Under the pieces are notes generated by a model that did not search any database, was not told the DNA's origin, and worked only from the letters and a program-made list of their open reading frames with translations. A stretch of DNA of 64,000 bases from Petunia secreta (taxonomy: Eukaryota; Streptophyta; Magnoliopsida; Solanales; Solanaceae): positions 21,740,501-21,804,500 of the forward strand of contig JARKIP010000065.1 of NCBI GenBank assembly GCA_029990175.1. Reading direction: 5' to 3'. Below are positions 53,712-64,000 of this stretch, piece by piece; position 1 is the first letter of the stretch, and each line of letters opens with the position of its first letter. A program made the position numbers and the translations under genes.

Positions 53712-54897
53712 GTCGGTATCAGAGCAAAGCTAGGGTTGCGTTCTTACGGACCCTCGTCCTACTCTTCGTGCTTGTCATCTATGTTTCGTGTTTATTTTCA
53801 TGTTCTTGTTCTTGTTTTATTGAAAAGAAGAAAAAAGTTCAAAAACTAGAAAACCAAAAAATTTGCTAGAAATCATTGGTTGTTACGATTTTGTTGGTTT
53901 TGATTATCGAGGATTGTTTGTTTATGTAATCTCGACAATTGGGTACCAACAAAACACGTTTTAGAGCTGTGAATCAAATTGTCGAAAATCAAACTCAAAA
54001 GTTAAAGTTTCACAAAAATTTGCTAGAACTTGTTTGATGTTATGAATTCTTGGTTGTTTGGTATCGAGGATTGTTCCTTATAGTTACCCCGTCGTTTTTG
54101 ATACCCCCATAACATCATTTGGAATAGCGGAATGAAAATCGAATTTTTGAAATCTTGAAGTTCTTGAAAGTTTTGAAGAACTTGCTCCAAATTCTTGAAA
54201 CAAGTTGATTGTTGGTTGTTTGTTAGATTAAACCATTGGGGTTTGCTTGTTATAGTCTAAACAAACTTTGGGTATCATCACATATCAAAAACCCCTTGAA
54301 AACCATTGAGAAATTGGGTGGTAAAAACCAAGAATCGAAGTTGAAACTGTGCAGGAAATTGGCCGAGGCGGACCGCCCCTCATTTCAGGCGGATCGCCCA
54401 AAATTTTGCCACTCTCTGGATTGTGGAGTAGGCGGACCGCCCACCTTGCAGAGGCGGGGCGCCCACTCCCTGAAGGGTGTCCGGGTAGTTTGTTTCTTAG
54501 GCTTTCGTGTTTTGTTTGCTTCCATTACTTCCAGTTAGTACTTTGAGAGTAATTCTCCTACTCGATTAGTACTAATTCATTGAGCGATTAGGAACATCGT
54601 GCCTAGAGGAGAGTAGAACTCAAAGAAGATCCGTAGTTGATTGTTTGCTTCAAAGTGCTCACTAAATAGCTTAGCGTTAATCGAGTCCCATTAACTCCAC
54701 TCTTCCAGAAGAGTATTTGATTCTTGTGACTTAGATCGATTATCGAGGAAGTTGGTCAACTCCGACGGTGCCATTGATCTCAAGCTTGTGTGAACCTAAC
54801 CCCAACTTGAGTGAACACGAGCGACAAGCAAAAGTGAGGGAGTGAGTGAGGGCTTTTACTCTAATCTCTTTACTTGTTTTTTATTGTTGTAGGTACA
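53712..54897 (+). other. R8 PBS and leader
   Basis: PBS CGGTATCAGAGC (first base changed) 53714-53725. Leader palindromes (GAGGCGGACCGCC, GGCGGGGCGCCC) at 54364-54470 with CTCTCTGGA. TGTAGGTAC 54888-54896. Confidence 0.75.
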
Positions 54898-56492
54898 ATG
54901 GCGGACGAGAAGGCCAAAAATACCATTAAGGTTCCCGTTGACGTCTTGGCTAGTCTATTGGCCGAGGTGAAAACCTTGAACCTTAAGATGGAAGCCTTTG
55001 AAAAGGAAAGGACCCCGAGTATCCAAAAGGATGCCAATGAAGGCACAAGTGATGATTCAATCATGAAACCGGACCAATATGCGGAGTTAGTTCGTCGACC
55101 ACGGTTCAGGGATGAGGCTCTTGCTAGAGAAAGATCGTTGGGCACTCCCCAACCCTTGGGCAATCCCCAAGGAGGTGTCCCACTCTTAAGGCCCCGAAGA
55201 AATGGGGTTCCTCTTGAGCAAGTTGATGAAGCTCAAGAAGGGGAGGGTCTCGGGCTAGATGATGACTTTGATGCTCACTATCCTAATAGGAGGGCGATGA
55301 ACGGAGGCCGAGGAATGGATGGAGGTTGTGGGCGAGGTCGAGGACCTCCAAGGGCTTTTATGGGAAGGGACTTGAGATGAAAGTATGATGAGGTTGAAGA
55401 CTACTACGGGGGTCAACCGGGACCACATCGTGGGGGTCGTGACAATAACCTCAATAGTGCGAATATCACTATCCCACCTTTCAAAGGGACTAGTGATCCG
55501 GAGGCTTTCTTAGAGTGGAAGGTTCAATTGGAGCGGGTCTTTGACACGAATGATATGTCCGAGGAGAAGAAGGCTACATATGCCATTGCTTCCTTTGAAT
55601 CATATGCCTCTATATGGTGGGAATCCATCAAGCGATCAAGGAGAAGACTTGGGTTGCGGATGAACATCACTTCGGAAGAGTTGAAAGAAGTAATGAACAA
55701 CAAATATGTGACTCCCAAGTATCGGCAAGAGCAACTCAAAAAGCTCTATGAATTGAAACAAGGCTACATGTCCGTTGATGAATATTTCAACGACTTGGAG
55801 AAGAACTGGATGGCTCTTGATATGGAGACGGAGGATGAGGAACGAGCTATCATCCGTTTCAAAAGTGGCTTGAGTCGGGAGATTGCCTCTCAATTGAGGC
55901 TACACATCTTCAACTCTCTACAAGATGTATATGATGCCGCGGTTGAGGCCGAAAAGTGGCTCAAAGAAGAGAAGGCTCCTCGCTATAGGAGTACTACCAC
56001 TACCACTCCAACAACTCGCCCCAAGGAATAGAAGAGCCCATACCCAAGTGGTGCAAGTGGGAGTCGAGATGTAAAGAAGCCTTTTGAGAAGGCTACCCCG
56101 AGAAGCGACCACAAAGAGGTTGGAAGTTATTCTAAAACTACTTTAAATACTCCTTCTTCTTTTTCTTTCCAATGTCATAAATGCAGGGGTTATGGCCACT
56201 TTGCCAAAGAGTGTCCTACCCGGAAAATAATGATTGTGATGGATGATGGGTTGGTCTATGAGGGGGAAAGTGAGCCCGAGGGAGATGTTGAGGAGGAGAG
56301 TGAGGAAGTTGAGGGTGAGGGTGAAGAGAGAGCGACGGAGGGGGATGATCCTAATATGTTCCTCGTGGTTCGTCGAATTTTGGGAACCATGGTGAGTGAA
56401 GAGAGGGAAGATGAACAAAGGGAAAACTTGTTCCATGCTCGGTGTAGAGTGAAGGGACAAATGTGTTCCATGATCATTGATTCAAGTAGTTG
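54898..56492 (+). pseudogene. gag: R8 gag and start of protease, broken
   Basis: ATG 54898 (MADEKAKNTIKVPV). N-terminal coil, LGTPQPLGNPQ repeats, RGRG stretch, capsid part (KVQLERVFDTNDMSEEKK, ELKQGYMSVDEYFNDLE), knuckle CHKCRGYGHFAKEC, acidic linker, then FLVVRRILG and IIDSSSC, where the catalytic D-S-G reads D-S-S. In-frame stops at 55378-55380 and 56029-56031 (a Trp codon elsewhere). The R9 LTR interrupts it at 56493, in mid-protease, with AGTTG at 56488-56492 as the left TSD. Confidence 0.88.
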
Positions 56493-57206
56493 TGATGTAT
56501 CCCAAAATGGCCTAAACGACAACCATCAAAAGCCAAGCTCGAGAGCACAAGAGTTACGAGTCAAGGCCTCCGGAAACATCTTGAAGATCATGCATTGGAG
56601 CGCCGAGGACGGAAGAAACAGGGCAGGAAAATAGGCAGCCCAAAACAGGGCAAAACAGGGGAGCACACTGCGCGATAGCGCCCAACTGAACGCGAAGGCG
56701 AGCTGAGGAAGCTGAAGACTTGAGCGATCGTGAGCCATTGGCGCGATCGGGATGACTTGGAATGTTTCCTGCGCGATCGCGATGCCTTGGAGTGGAGCAG
56801 CGGACCAGAATCAGCTTCAAGGGCCATTTTTGTCCATTTAACAATGTAAATGTATATATAGCACATTTGCTCTTAATTTCAGAAGTTTAGCTTGAATTGA
56901 ATAGAGAGAAGAGAGAATTAGAGAAGGCCGAGCCTTTCTAGTCCGAAGCCCGAGGCTTCATGTATCTCATCGACTTGGAATCTATGGAGATTCACCACCA
57001 GCGTGAATTCCTTGTAAGGTTCGAGTTTTATTCTCCCTTTTGGATAATTAAATTCATGTCTTGAATTATAATTTATCCGTTCTTTCTTCTCGTTTCTTGA
57101 CTCCCCAATCCTTGTTTCCCGATATCATTGATATCATCTATCTTGTGTTTTATCGCTTCCGCATATTTGTATCGTGTTTAGCTTCCACTCGTTTTGGGTT
57201 GCATCA
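56493..57206 (+). repeat. R9 5' LTR
   Basis: 714 bp, TGATGTATCCC...GGGTTGCATCA. U3 with CGCGAT/GATCG palindromes (about 56668-56780), TATA (TATATATAG) about 56852. Confidence 0.88.
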
Positions 57207-58299
57207 GTTGGTATCAGAGCACGGCTAGGCTTCGTTCTTACGAATCCTCGGTCTTGTTCTTGTCGTTGTTGTGATTGTGTTGTTTGTTCTTGAAAATTGA
57301 AGAAAAACAAAAAAATTGAAAAACTAGAAAACTTGACAAAATTTGGTCGAGCGGGTTGGATACGAATCCCCGAGTGTTAAAAAGTAGTGGGGTTTGGTCC
57401 TTATTATATTCCCGTCGTTTTGATACCCATATCTCGTGTTTTGGTGTTACGATTGAAAAATTTCGAAAATCAAAATCCAAAAGTTTGAAAATTCTCGAAA
57501 ACGCTTCAATCTTGAATCGATGCTTGTTGTTGTTGTTTGGGGTTGAAAAACTATTGGGGATTGATGATATTAGTTGTATACACCTTTGGGTATCGTTGGT
57601 TTTGTGTATCGGGTTGAAATCGAGCAAAAAAGTTGGCAAAAAATCGCCAAAACCCGTTTTTGAGTTGCTGTGAAAGTTGCAGAAATTAACCTTTCGCGAT
57701 CGCGAAGAGAAATTCACGCGATAGCGAAGAGAAAAATTAATTTTTGAAAATTTAACCCTTCGTGATCGCGTGCGTCTGGTCGCGATAGCGAAGAACAAAA
57801 AATTTCAGAATTCCAGTTTTGGGACAGAACGTTCGCAACGGCTTCCGAACAGTTCCCAAACATCTAAACTCCAATTGGACCATTAAATATGATGAGTTTG
57901 TAGATCACAAACGAAATTTCATCCGATTCAGAATCCGTTTGGTGCCAATTCGAGTCAAATCTTTTATGTCCCGTTTTCTTCCATACCTCTTGGTTAGTGT
58001 TTTGAAGGTAATTGGCCTACTTGAACGACACTAATCCTTTAGCGTATAGGGTATTCGTGCGTAGAGGAGACTAGAATTCAAAGAAGAGTCGTAGAACTCC
58101 TTTGGCCTCAAGTGTGCACTTTAAATAGCCGTCCGTACATAGAGTCTCATTAATTCCACTCCGAACTTTAACTTGGACATGCTAGTTGTGATTACCTTGG
58201 TTCCCAAGTTGATAAGGCCTCGCTCTTGAGTGTACATATATTCAGTGATACACGTGAGGGAGTGACTTTTGGGAGGTTTTGTTCTTTGGTGTTACAACA
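57207..58299 (+). other. R9 PBS and leader
   Basis: PBS TGGTATCAGAGC 57209-57220. CGCGATCGCG/CGATAGCG cluster at about 57692-57790. The leader after 57876 is duplicated with ORF1. No TGTAGGTAC; the ORF1 start follows TTGGTGTTACAACA. Confidence 0.75.
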
Positions 58300-58520
58300 A
58301 TGTCGGATGTTTATTGTGGGAATTATGGCTCATGTGGCGATGATGCGAGTAGCTATGACTCGTATGGTGATGATGGAGACTATGGTTCCTATGAGGGTGA
58401 TGATGGCCATTACTATGATGATGGAAACCATGGCTCCTATGGAGATGAAGCGGTTCACTATGATTGTCGAGAGAGTGAAGAAGACTATGAAGCTCATGAA
58501 GATGAATTTGTTGATCCTTA
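57876..58520 (+). repeat. 645-bp tandem duplication in R9, copy 1
   Basis: Leader end plus the start of ORF1; copy 2 is 58521-59165. Both copies begin TGGACCATTAAATATGATGAG, and the sequence at the end of copy 1 runs into TGGACC, a possible microhomology joint. Confidence 0.85.
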
Positions 58521-58548
58521 TGGACCATTAAATATGATGAGTTTCTAG
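58300..58548 (+). CDS. R9 ORF1, first copy, Y/G/D-rich
   Basis: 82 codons, ATG 58300. Extremely rich in Tyr, Gly and Asp: MSDVYCGNYGSCGDD, DSYGDDGDYGSYEGDDG, HYYDDGNHGSYGDE. It reads across the duplication joint (VDPYGPLNMMSF) and stops at 58546-58548. Homologous to the ORF1 N-terminus of R4; occupies the position of gag. Low-complexity composition suggests a disordered, possibly self-associating protein; function unknown. Confidence 0.65.
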   Translation: MSDVYCGNYGSCGDDASSYDSYGDDGDYGSYEGDDGHYYDDGNHGSYGDEAVHYDCRESEEDYEAHEDEFVDPYGPLNMMSF

Positions 58549-59165
58549 ATCACAAACAAAATTTCATCCGATTCCAAATCCGTTTGGTGCCAATTCGAGT
58601 CAAATCTTTTGCGTCCCGTTTTCTACCGTACCTCTTGGTTAGTGTTTTGAAGGTAATTGGCCTACTTGAAAGACACTAATCCTTTAGTGTATTAGGTATT
58701 CGTGCGTAGAGGAGATTAGAATTCAAAGAAGAGTCGTAGAACTCCTTTTGACCTCAAGTGCGCACTTTAAATAGCCGTCCGTACATCGAGTCTCATTAAT
58801 TCCATTCCGAACTTTAACTTGGACATGCTAGTTGTGATTACCTTGGTTCCCAAGTTGATAAGGCCCCGCTCTTGAGTGTACATATATTTAGTGATACACG
58901 TGAGGGAGTGACTTTTGGGAGGTTTTGTTCTTTGGTGATTGCAACAATGTCGGATGTTGATTGTGGGGATTATGGCTCATGCGGGGATGATGCGAGTTGC
59001 TATGACTCATATGTTGATGATGGAGACTATGGTTCCTATGAGGGTGATGATGGCCATTACTATGATGATGGAAACCATGGCTCTTATGTTGATGAAGCGG
59101 TTCACTATGATGATCGTGAGATTAATGAAGACTATGAGGCTTGTGATGAAGATTGTGGATGCCTA
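58521..59165 (+). repeat. 645-bp tandem duplication in R9, copy 2
   Basis: See copy 1; about a few percent diverged by eye. Confidence 0.85.
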
Positions 59166-59381
59166 TGCTTCTAGTCAAGAAATCGAAGATGGTGACGCTT
59201 CAAGGTACATTGATCCTACATACTCAACTTGTGATGAATTAGAGCATGATAGTGACATAGATAGAGTTGATGATGATGTTGAGTATATGAATTGTTCTTA
59301 TGCATCTTCTCTTTGTGTTGCTAATAGAGTACAAGGGAGTAGTGGAGGACCTTCCATTAGTATGGGAGATGGTGGTGGTTG
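58947..59381 (+). pseudogene. R9 ORF1, second copy
   Basis: ATG 58947: MSDVDCGDYGSCGDD, with the same repeats; the frame ends at 59174 because of a frameshift near 59160. In the other frame it continues as in R4: SSQEIEDGDASRYIDPTYST, CDELEHDSD, QGSSGGPSISMGDGGGC. The inverted LTR at 59382 cuts it before any protease-like part. Confidence 0.7.
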
Positions 59382-59630
59382 TGATGCAACCCAAAACGAG
59401 CGGAAGCTAAATACGACACAAATATGCGGAAGTGATAAAGATAACAAGAAATCGAAGACTAGGAAGGCAAGAAATAGGAGAAAGAATCGAATTCAATTCA
59501 CTAACGTTAATTGAATTCAAAAGGGAGAAGGGAAACTCGAACCTTACAATGGAATCAAACTAGGTGTCGATCTCCATAGGTTCCAAGTCGAGACATACAC
59601 GAGCCTCGGGCTCAAACAAGAAGGGCTCGG
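59382..59630 (-). repeat. Inverted R9-type LTR, truncated
   Basis: TGATGCAACCCAAAACGAG... is the reverse complement of the R9 LTR end. 249 bp, cut at 59631 by R3d. GGTTG (59377-59381) would be its left TSD. It is thus another R9-family copy inserted into R9 in opposite orientation. Confidence 0.85.
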
Positions 59631-60401
59631 TGATGCAATGGAAACTAGGCGGAAGCTAAAAACGATACGATAATGCAGAAGCTAAAACAAGATAGGCAAT
59701 ATCGATAACGATATCAAGATTAAAAGCAAGACGAGGCTTGAAACGTTTACCTAAGTAGCACCGAGGAACTTGTCTCGATATACCCCGGGTGAACTCAAGG
59801 ATCACCTATACTACACAACTACTCTAAAGAGACACTCGGCTCTCGCAAATAGAATGATCAAGGAGGTTTCGATGTTCAACTTGGAATCCACCAAGTGAAA
59901 TCATGCCCGCTCACGGGTTCTTCATTGAGAATAACTCAAGAAATACATCGTTCTAGTTCAAAGTTGGTTAATAGCAATAAATGAATGAGGGGTGTATTTA
60001 TAACACCCCATTACATGGTTTGTCAAGTTTCTGGTCCGCTGCTCCTCAGACCTTCATCGCGATCGCGTGAAAGGAATAGCGTTCGTGCAGGGGCTTTTCT
60101 TCAGAGGCTCGCGATCGCGCTAGATTGGGCGCGACAGCGTAGAGCAATGATTTCCTCTTCGCGATCGCGCAGACATGGTCGCGATCGCGAAGAACATATC
60201 TTCCTCGTCACGCAGTAAGCTAAGAAAGTGCTGCCCTGTTTCGCCCTGTTTTGCTCTCCTGCTTCCTGCACTGTTTTTCAGGCCTGCCTTCACTTTGATT
60301 GAGCTCCAATGCATGGTCTTCAAGTCGTCTCCCGAGCTCATATCATCCATGCCTTGACTTCCACACCAAGTGTAGGTGTCGATGCAATTTGGGTTGCATC
60401 A

Positions 60402-60964
60402 TCCTCCCCTTCTTGAGAAGATTTCGTCCTCGAAATTAAGGCGTCCTCCTCCAAGGTAGCATCACCTACATCAAAAAGGCAAACAAGAAGCTTATGTTTC
60501 CAAAGGAAACAACATGTTCTTGGCTCCATAGTGACAAGCACTCACAAACATGACAAGCAAAGAGACCTATGACCCCTAAGCTCATGATCAACATACCAAA
60601 CCTTCAATATAATATCTTCACAATGCGGCACAATGGTTTTTGCATGCTCAATTCTCAAAGTGTGGTTAACATGTGGGATGGGATAGACAAAGTAAGTCGA
60701 ATCACAATTAGAAGCAATTACCCCACTCCCCTTCTTAAGAGCTCTCATACTCACACTAAGAGATACCTCCTCACCTCAAATTTCATCCTCGAGACAACCC
60801 CCCTCCCAAGGTAAGCTCTCAAGGAAGGCCTTGTTAATGGCCTCTTCATCATCACAACCTGAACCAACAAGAGTAGGGTCAGTAGAAGAGTCATCTACCT
60901 CACTCGAAGCTTCAAACAAAGAGTTGTCTATGGGATCAAATCCCTCACACCACGGAGGTTCCAA
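60402..60964 (-). pseudogene. R3d ND domain, C-terminal part
   Basis: EPPWCEGFDPIDNSLFEASS to EDEI, then TGA (60776-60778, GGA in relatives), then MRALKKGSGV, HVNHTL, DHELRGHR. Most of the two terminal repeats is deleted (near 60485 and near 60565). PPT (plus TCCTCCCCTTCTTGAGAAG) adjoins the LTR. Confidence 0.78.
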
Positions 60965-62542
60965 CTATCTCTCAACCCTAGCTCGATACAACTCACCACC
61001 ACAAATAAGGATGCTCTCAAACAAAGGATTAGTAAAAACATGCACCTCAATTTCATGGTCAAGCAAAAGCATAGTATCAAAGCTAGGTTCATCATCCGCA
61101 CTTGAGGAGTCATCATAGACAACCTTGTCCAATTCATGCAATTTGGACTCCTCAAGGTCACTCTCATCCTTACTACGACACACAAATCCACCAAAGTCAA
61201 TTATACCAACAAGGGTAGAGTCACATAACTCTTCTTCCCCTTTATCAAATATGGGTGGGGTGTCATAACAAGGGTCACAAGCAAGGTCAACTAACACACT
61301 TTCACTAGAGAGGGGTTCTTTGAATACCGGGCTCACATCATGATGTGGCTTTTCATTCCTCTCTACTAGCGGGTCACATGCAAACACAAGTTGACCATTA
61401 GACTCTTCACTAGTTGCAAGGTCAATATAGGCATCACAAGCAAGAACTAGCTTTGAGTCTCCACAAGACAAGGGATTAACATTTTCATGAGAATGGACGG
61501 TAACACTTACATTTGAGTCGCTCCCGTGAGCACTCACATATCTTGAAGTGTCGCATTCAATTCCTTCATCATGAAGTTCACAATGATGCTTTCCGTCCTC
61601 TTGTCTTCCTTCCAAGGCAAACGGTTGAGGCTCCACTAGCTCGCCTCCAAGAGTACCTACAAATAAGCCAAAACAAATAGAAATAGAAGAAGATAAATCA
61701 TTGTTAGAACAAAGGGTGTCCTCACTCTCACTCGAGACTTCCTCTCCCCTCACTTCTTTCATTTTTCGCTCAAGGCCAATTGTAGGTCCGGGTGATGTTT
61801 CACTCTCAACTCGCAATGGCATGACCATAAGATTGTTGGTTCCGGGCTCAAGTTTCATGGGTAACTTGGCCTTAGCGGCTTCCTTCAACACCCTCATAAT
61901 CCTATAGTCATTACTTACTTGCTTGGGCGTCAAGGGCTTGAGTACACACTTCCTAGAACCGTGCAAGACCGTGTAAGAGTTGGTCCTACCATCATGTACT
62001 ACGCTCCGATCATATTGCCATGGCCTTCCAAACAAGAGATGGCAAGCTTGCATAGGGGCTACATCGAACATTACCTTATCTCGGTAATTTCCAATGCCAA
62101 ACTCAACCAAAGCTTGCTTCACCACCCTCAACTCTCCACACTCACTCACTATGTTAGCACAACTTCCCGAATCAATGATCATTGAGCACACTTGCCCCAT
62201 CACTCGACACCTAGCATGGAAGAGATTCTCTCTTTGCACATGCTCCGACTCCGCAAGACTCATGGCACCCAAACTCCTCCGTACCACAAGTGTCGTTTTA
62301 AGCTCATCATTATCTTTGGGAATGCCCAAGTTGTGAGGAGTGCCCACTTGATGGGGAATGCCCAACGGTTGGGGAATGCCCAACATTTCATCACTAGTAC
62401 CTTCTTCGGTACCCCTTTGGACACTAGGGGTCCATTCCTCTTTGAGGTTATCAAACCTCGAACTTATGGATCTCACCTCGGCAAAGAGGTAGGCCAAAGT
62501 GCTTACCGGGACTTCAACGGTATCGTATACGTCTCCGGCCAT
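60965..62542 (-). CDS. R3d gag N-terminus, protease (deleted) and ND
   Basis: 525 codons, ATG 62540-62542. Shows that gagN, PR and ND are one uninterrupted frame: after CYDTPPIFDKGEEEL it continues in frame to FGGFVCRSKDESDLEESKL and ELYRARVER before a TAG. The protease has lost 24 codons right after DSGSCANIVS (about 72 bp between CACTCACT repeats near 62146), so it is not functional. LGIPQ repeats present. Confidence 0.85.
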   Translation of the reverse strand: MAGDVYDTVEVPVSTLAYLFAEVRSISSRFDNLKEEWTPSVQRGTEEGTSDEMLGIPQPLGIPHQVGTPHNLGIPKDNDELKTTLVVRRSLGAMSLAESEHVQRENLFHARCRVMGQVCSMIIDSGSCANIVSECGELRVVKQALVEFGIGNYRDKVMFDVAPMQACHLLFGRPWQYDRSVVHDGRTNSYTVLHGSRKCVLKPLTPKQVSNDYRIMRVLKEAAKAKLPMKLEPGTNNLMVMPLRVESETSPGPTIGLERKMKEVRGEEVSSESEDTLCSNNDLSSSISICFGLFVGTLGGELVEPQPFALEGRQEDGKHHCELHDEGIECDTSRYVSAHGSDSNVSVTVHSHENVNPLSCGDSKLVLACDAYIDLATSEESNGQLVFACDPLVERNEKPHHDVSPVFKEPLSSESVLVDLACDPCYDTPPIFDKGEEELCDSTLVGIIDFGGFVCRSKDESDLEESKLHELDKVVYDDSSSADDEPSFDTMLLLDHEIEVHVFTNPLFESILICGGELYRARVER

Positions 62543-62628
62543 GTACCTACAAAAACTAAAAACAAGAGAAAGAGGTTAGAGTAAAAACCCTCACTCGCTC
62601 CCTCACCTTTGGAGTGTCACTCGGGTAC
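62543..62628 (-). other. R3d leader fragment
   Basis: TGTAGGTAC before the ATG (plus GTACCTACA, 62543-62551) and leader sequence up to the R6b insertion. Confidence 0.7.
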
Positions 62629-63449
62629 TGATAAGACCCAAACCCCCTCAAGACCCTTCACTCGGAGTCAAGCCAAGTTGATCCAAGATGCTCATCTTTA
62701 CTTGGTATGGAAGGGTATGGAAGAAGGCCCCGAGAGCAACTTGAAGACCATGCTTTGGTGCACTATGGAGGGAGGACCCTCTAGGACACTTGGAGAGGCC
62801 CAAGAGACCCAAAATGAGACATCCCAAGGGGCTCCAGAACAAGGCGGAGCGCCTCCCAGCTGAGGCGGGGCGCCTCCCAAAATCCAGAGGCATGAAAGGC
62901 TCAGGGCGGACCGCCTCCCAGCCTAGGCGGACCGCCTCCCTCAGATCCAGAGAAGTGAACACTGCTGGGCGGCCGCCTCCCCCTACTAGGCGGACCGCCT
63001 ACCCCTGTGACCCACATGCGGGATTTTTAATGACTTTTATTTGAACTTCCAACTTTAGCCCTGCGTGGCCTTATTTGTTTAGCCCACTTTGGGGGTATTT
63101 TAGACCTTTTATTTAGACCTAAGTGAAGCCTATAAATACTTCACTTAGCCTCTTTAAATCATTAGCTAACTTTGATGATTGAACAAACACTTGTGTTGAG
63201 AGTTGAACTCTTGGATTGAATGAAACCTTGATGGGACTTGTTCTTCTTCTAGCGGATCTAGATGAATTCCAATCCCCCCCGATCATTCTACTTGCGTGCT
63301 CACGTTAGCTCGAGGGTAGTTGCTTAGTGTAGGTGTTCTTGTCATTCTCTCGGGGTGTAACGGAACAAGTTCTCCGTTGCTACTTGAGATTATCGTACGA
63401 GCTACGTCTCGCTTTTATCTTTTTCGTTTCCGCATTTTGATTCTTATCA
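62629..63449 (+). repeat. R6b 5' LTR
   Basis: 821 bp, TGATAAGACCC...CTTATCA; clearly related to the R6 LTR but diverged in the middle. First codons again DKTQTPSRPFTRSQAK. Palindromes (AGGCGGACCGCCT and relatives) about 62843-63000, TATA (TATAAATAC) about 63132. Confidence 0.88.
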
Positions 63450-64000
63450 TCTTGGTATCAGAGCAAGGCTCGGGTTTTGTTTCTACAAACCCCCGACCCT
63501 TGATTCTTCGTGCCTAGGTCGATTTCTATCTTAGGTTCTTGTTTGTTGTTATTAAAGGAAGAAAACTACAAAAAAAAAAAAATTGAAAAATTGAAAATTT
63601 AAAAATTTGGTGTAACTTGTTGGTTTGAATGATTCATGATATGGGTGTTATAGATTCTTGATCGTGGTTGAAATCCCGTCGTTTGGATACAAAAAACACT
63701 TGGATTGGAGAAGATTGAAAATCAAAACCCCAAAACCCCTTAAAACCCTTGATGAACTTGTTCTTGATGATTTTGATTGATTCTTGGGTTGGATTGATAT
63801 TGGATTGAGAACTTGATATTGGGGTTTGATCCTTGTGTGATTTCCGTTCTTTTGGTACCTTAAACACCCAATTTGGAGTTGTATTACATGAATTGAGAAT
63901 TTGAAACCCTTTGAAAATTTGAAAATTTTGAAACCCTAGCTTTGAAGAAGATGATCATGGTGGATTGCTTGATATTGATTGGGGTTTGATAAAAGTTGTT
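63450..64000 (+). mobile_element. R6b PBS and leader, runs off the window
   Basis: PBS TGGTATCAGAGC 63453-63464, then non-coding leader. The gag start is expected to the right of the window. Whether R6b carries pol cannot be seen. Confidence 0.75.

Larger units (their letters stand above)
59631..62628 (-). mobile_element. R3d, R3 element cut by R6b
   Basis: 3' LTR 59631-60401 (771 bp), PPT 60402, internal to 62628, where an R6-type LTR interrupts the leader (GGTAC 62624-62628 is its left TSD). Left flank CTCGG at 59626-59630. The 5' part lies outside the window. Confidence 0.9.

Noticed and set aside
58292..58528. His-rich minus-strand ORF
   Set aside because: Antisense of the Y/G/D-rich ORF1; composition follows from the repeat.

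Overview
The window reads as plant (angiosperm) repeat-rich, probably heterochromatic DNA. Every segment I can assign belongs to LTR retrotransposons of the Ty3/gypsy superfamily, all with a primer-binding site (PBS) complementary to initiator tRNA-Met. I see no cellular gene, rRNA gene or tRNA gene. The host species cannot be named from this sequence.

Layout, with working names R1-R9. R1 (-), 1-4705, runs off the left edge and encodes gag, protease (PR) and a long unknown domain that I call ND. 4706-5213 is a miniature-element fragment (two 0.2-kb LTRs plus a short internal part). 5214-5957 is an LTR shared by R1 and R2. R2 (-), 5958-22162, is a gag-only relic carrying R3a (6334-11732). A 7.88-kb tandem duplication then gives a second copy with the hybrid element R3b (14329-19635). 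R3c (-) starts at 22163 and is split by the R4 array (23144-50482, TSD TACTT). R4 (-) is LTR-internal-LTR-internal-LTR; each internal holds an R5 element (+; 26394-30870 and 43660-48371), and only the first also holds R6 (+; 31143-38766, TSD ATCAA), the only copy with gag-PR-RT-RNase H-integrase. R3c resumes at 50483 and breaks near 51018 against R7 (+), a truncated LTR plus leader. R8 (+, 52889-56492) is cut by R9 (+, 56493-59381), then an inverted R9-type LTR (59382-59630), R3d (-, 59631-62628) and a second R6-type element, R6b (+, 62629 to the window end).

How the parts work together: R6-type elements encode the enzymes. R1, R3, R4 and R5 keep the same termini, PBS, polypurine tract and (R1, R3) gag/PR pieces, but carry ND where RT, RNase H and integrase should be. 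They look like non-autonomous partners that would depend on R6-like enzymes. ND keeps long open frames across diverged families (in R1 one frame is open for 738 codons to the window edge) and I do not recognise it. A second family-wide feature is clusters of short palindromes found both in U3 and in the leader just upstream of gag; wherever both are visible, the two clusters of one element use the same palindrome type.

Insertion order from TSDs and empty sites: R1/R2, then R3 copies into R2; a 7.88-kb tandem duplication joined at a 6-bp microhomology; R4 into R3c; R5 into R4; tandem duplication of R4+R5; and lastly R6 into one R4 copy. R6 itself is young by its LTRs (11 differences counted by eye over 827 bp) but its integrase has a premature stop between the second Asp and the Glu of the DDE triad. 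Coordinates are hand-counted; alignments and translations were made by eye.
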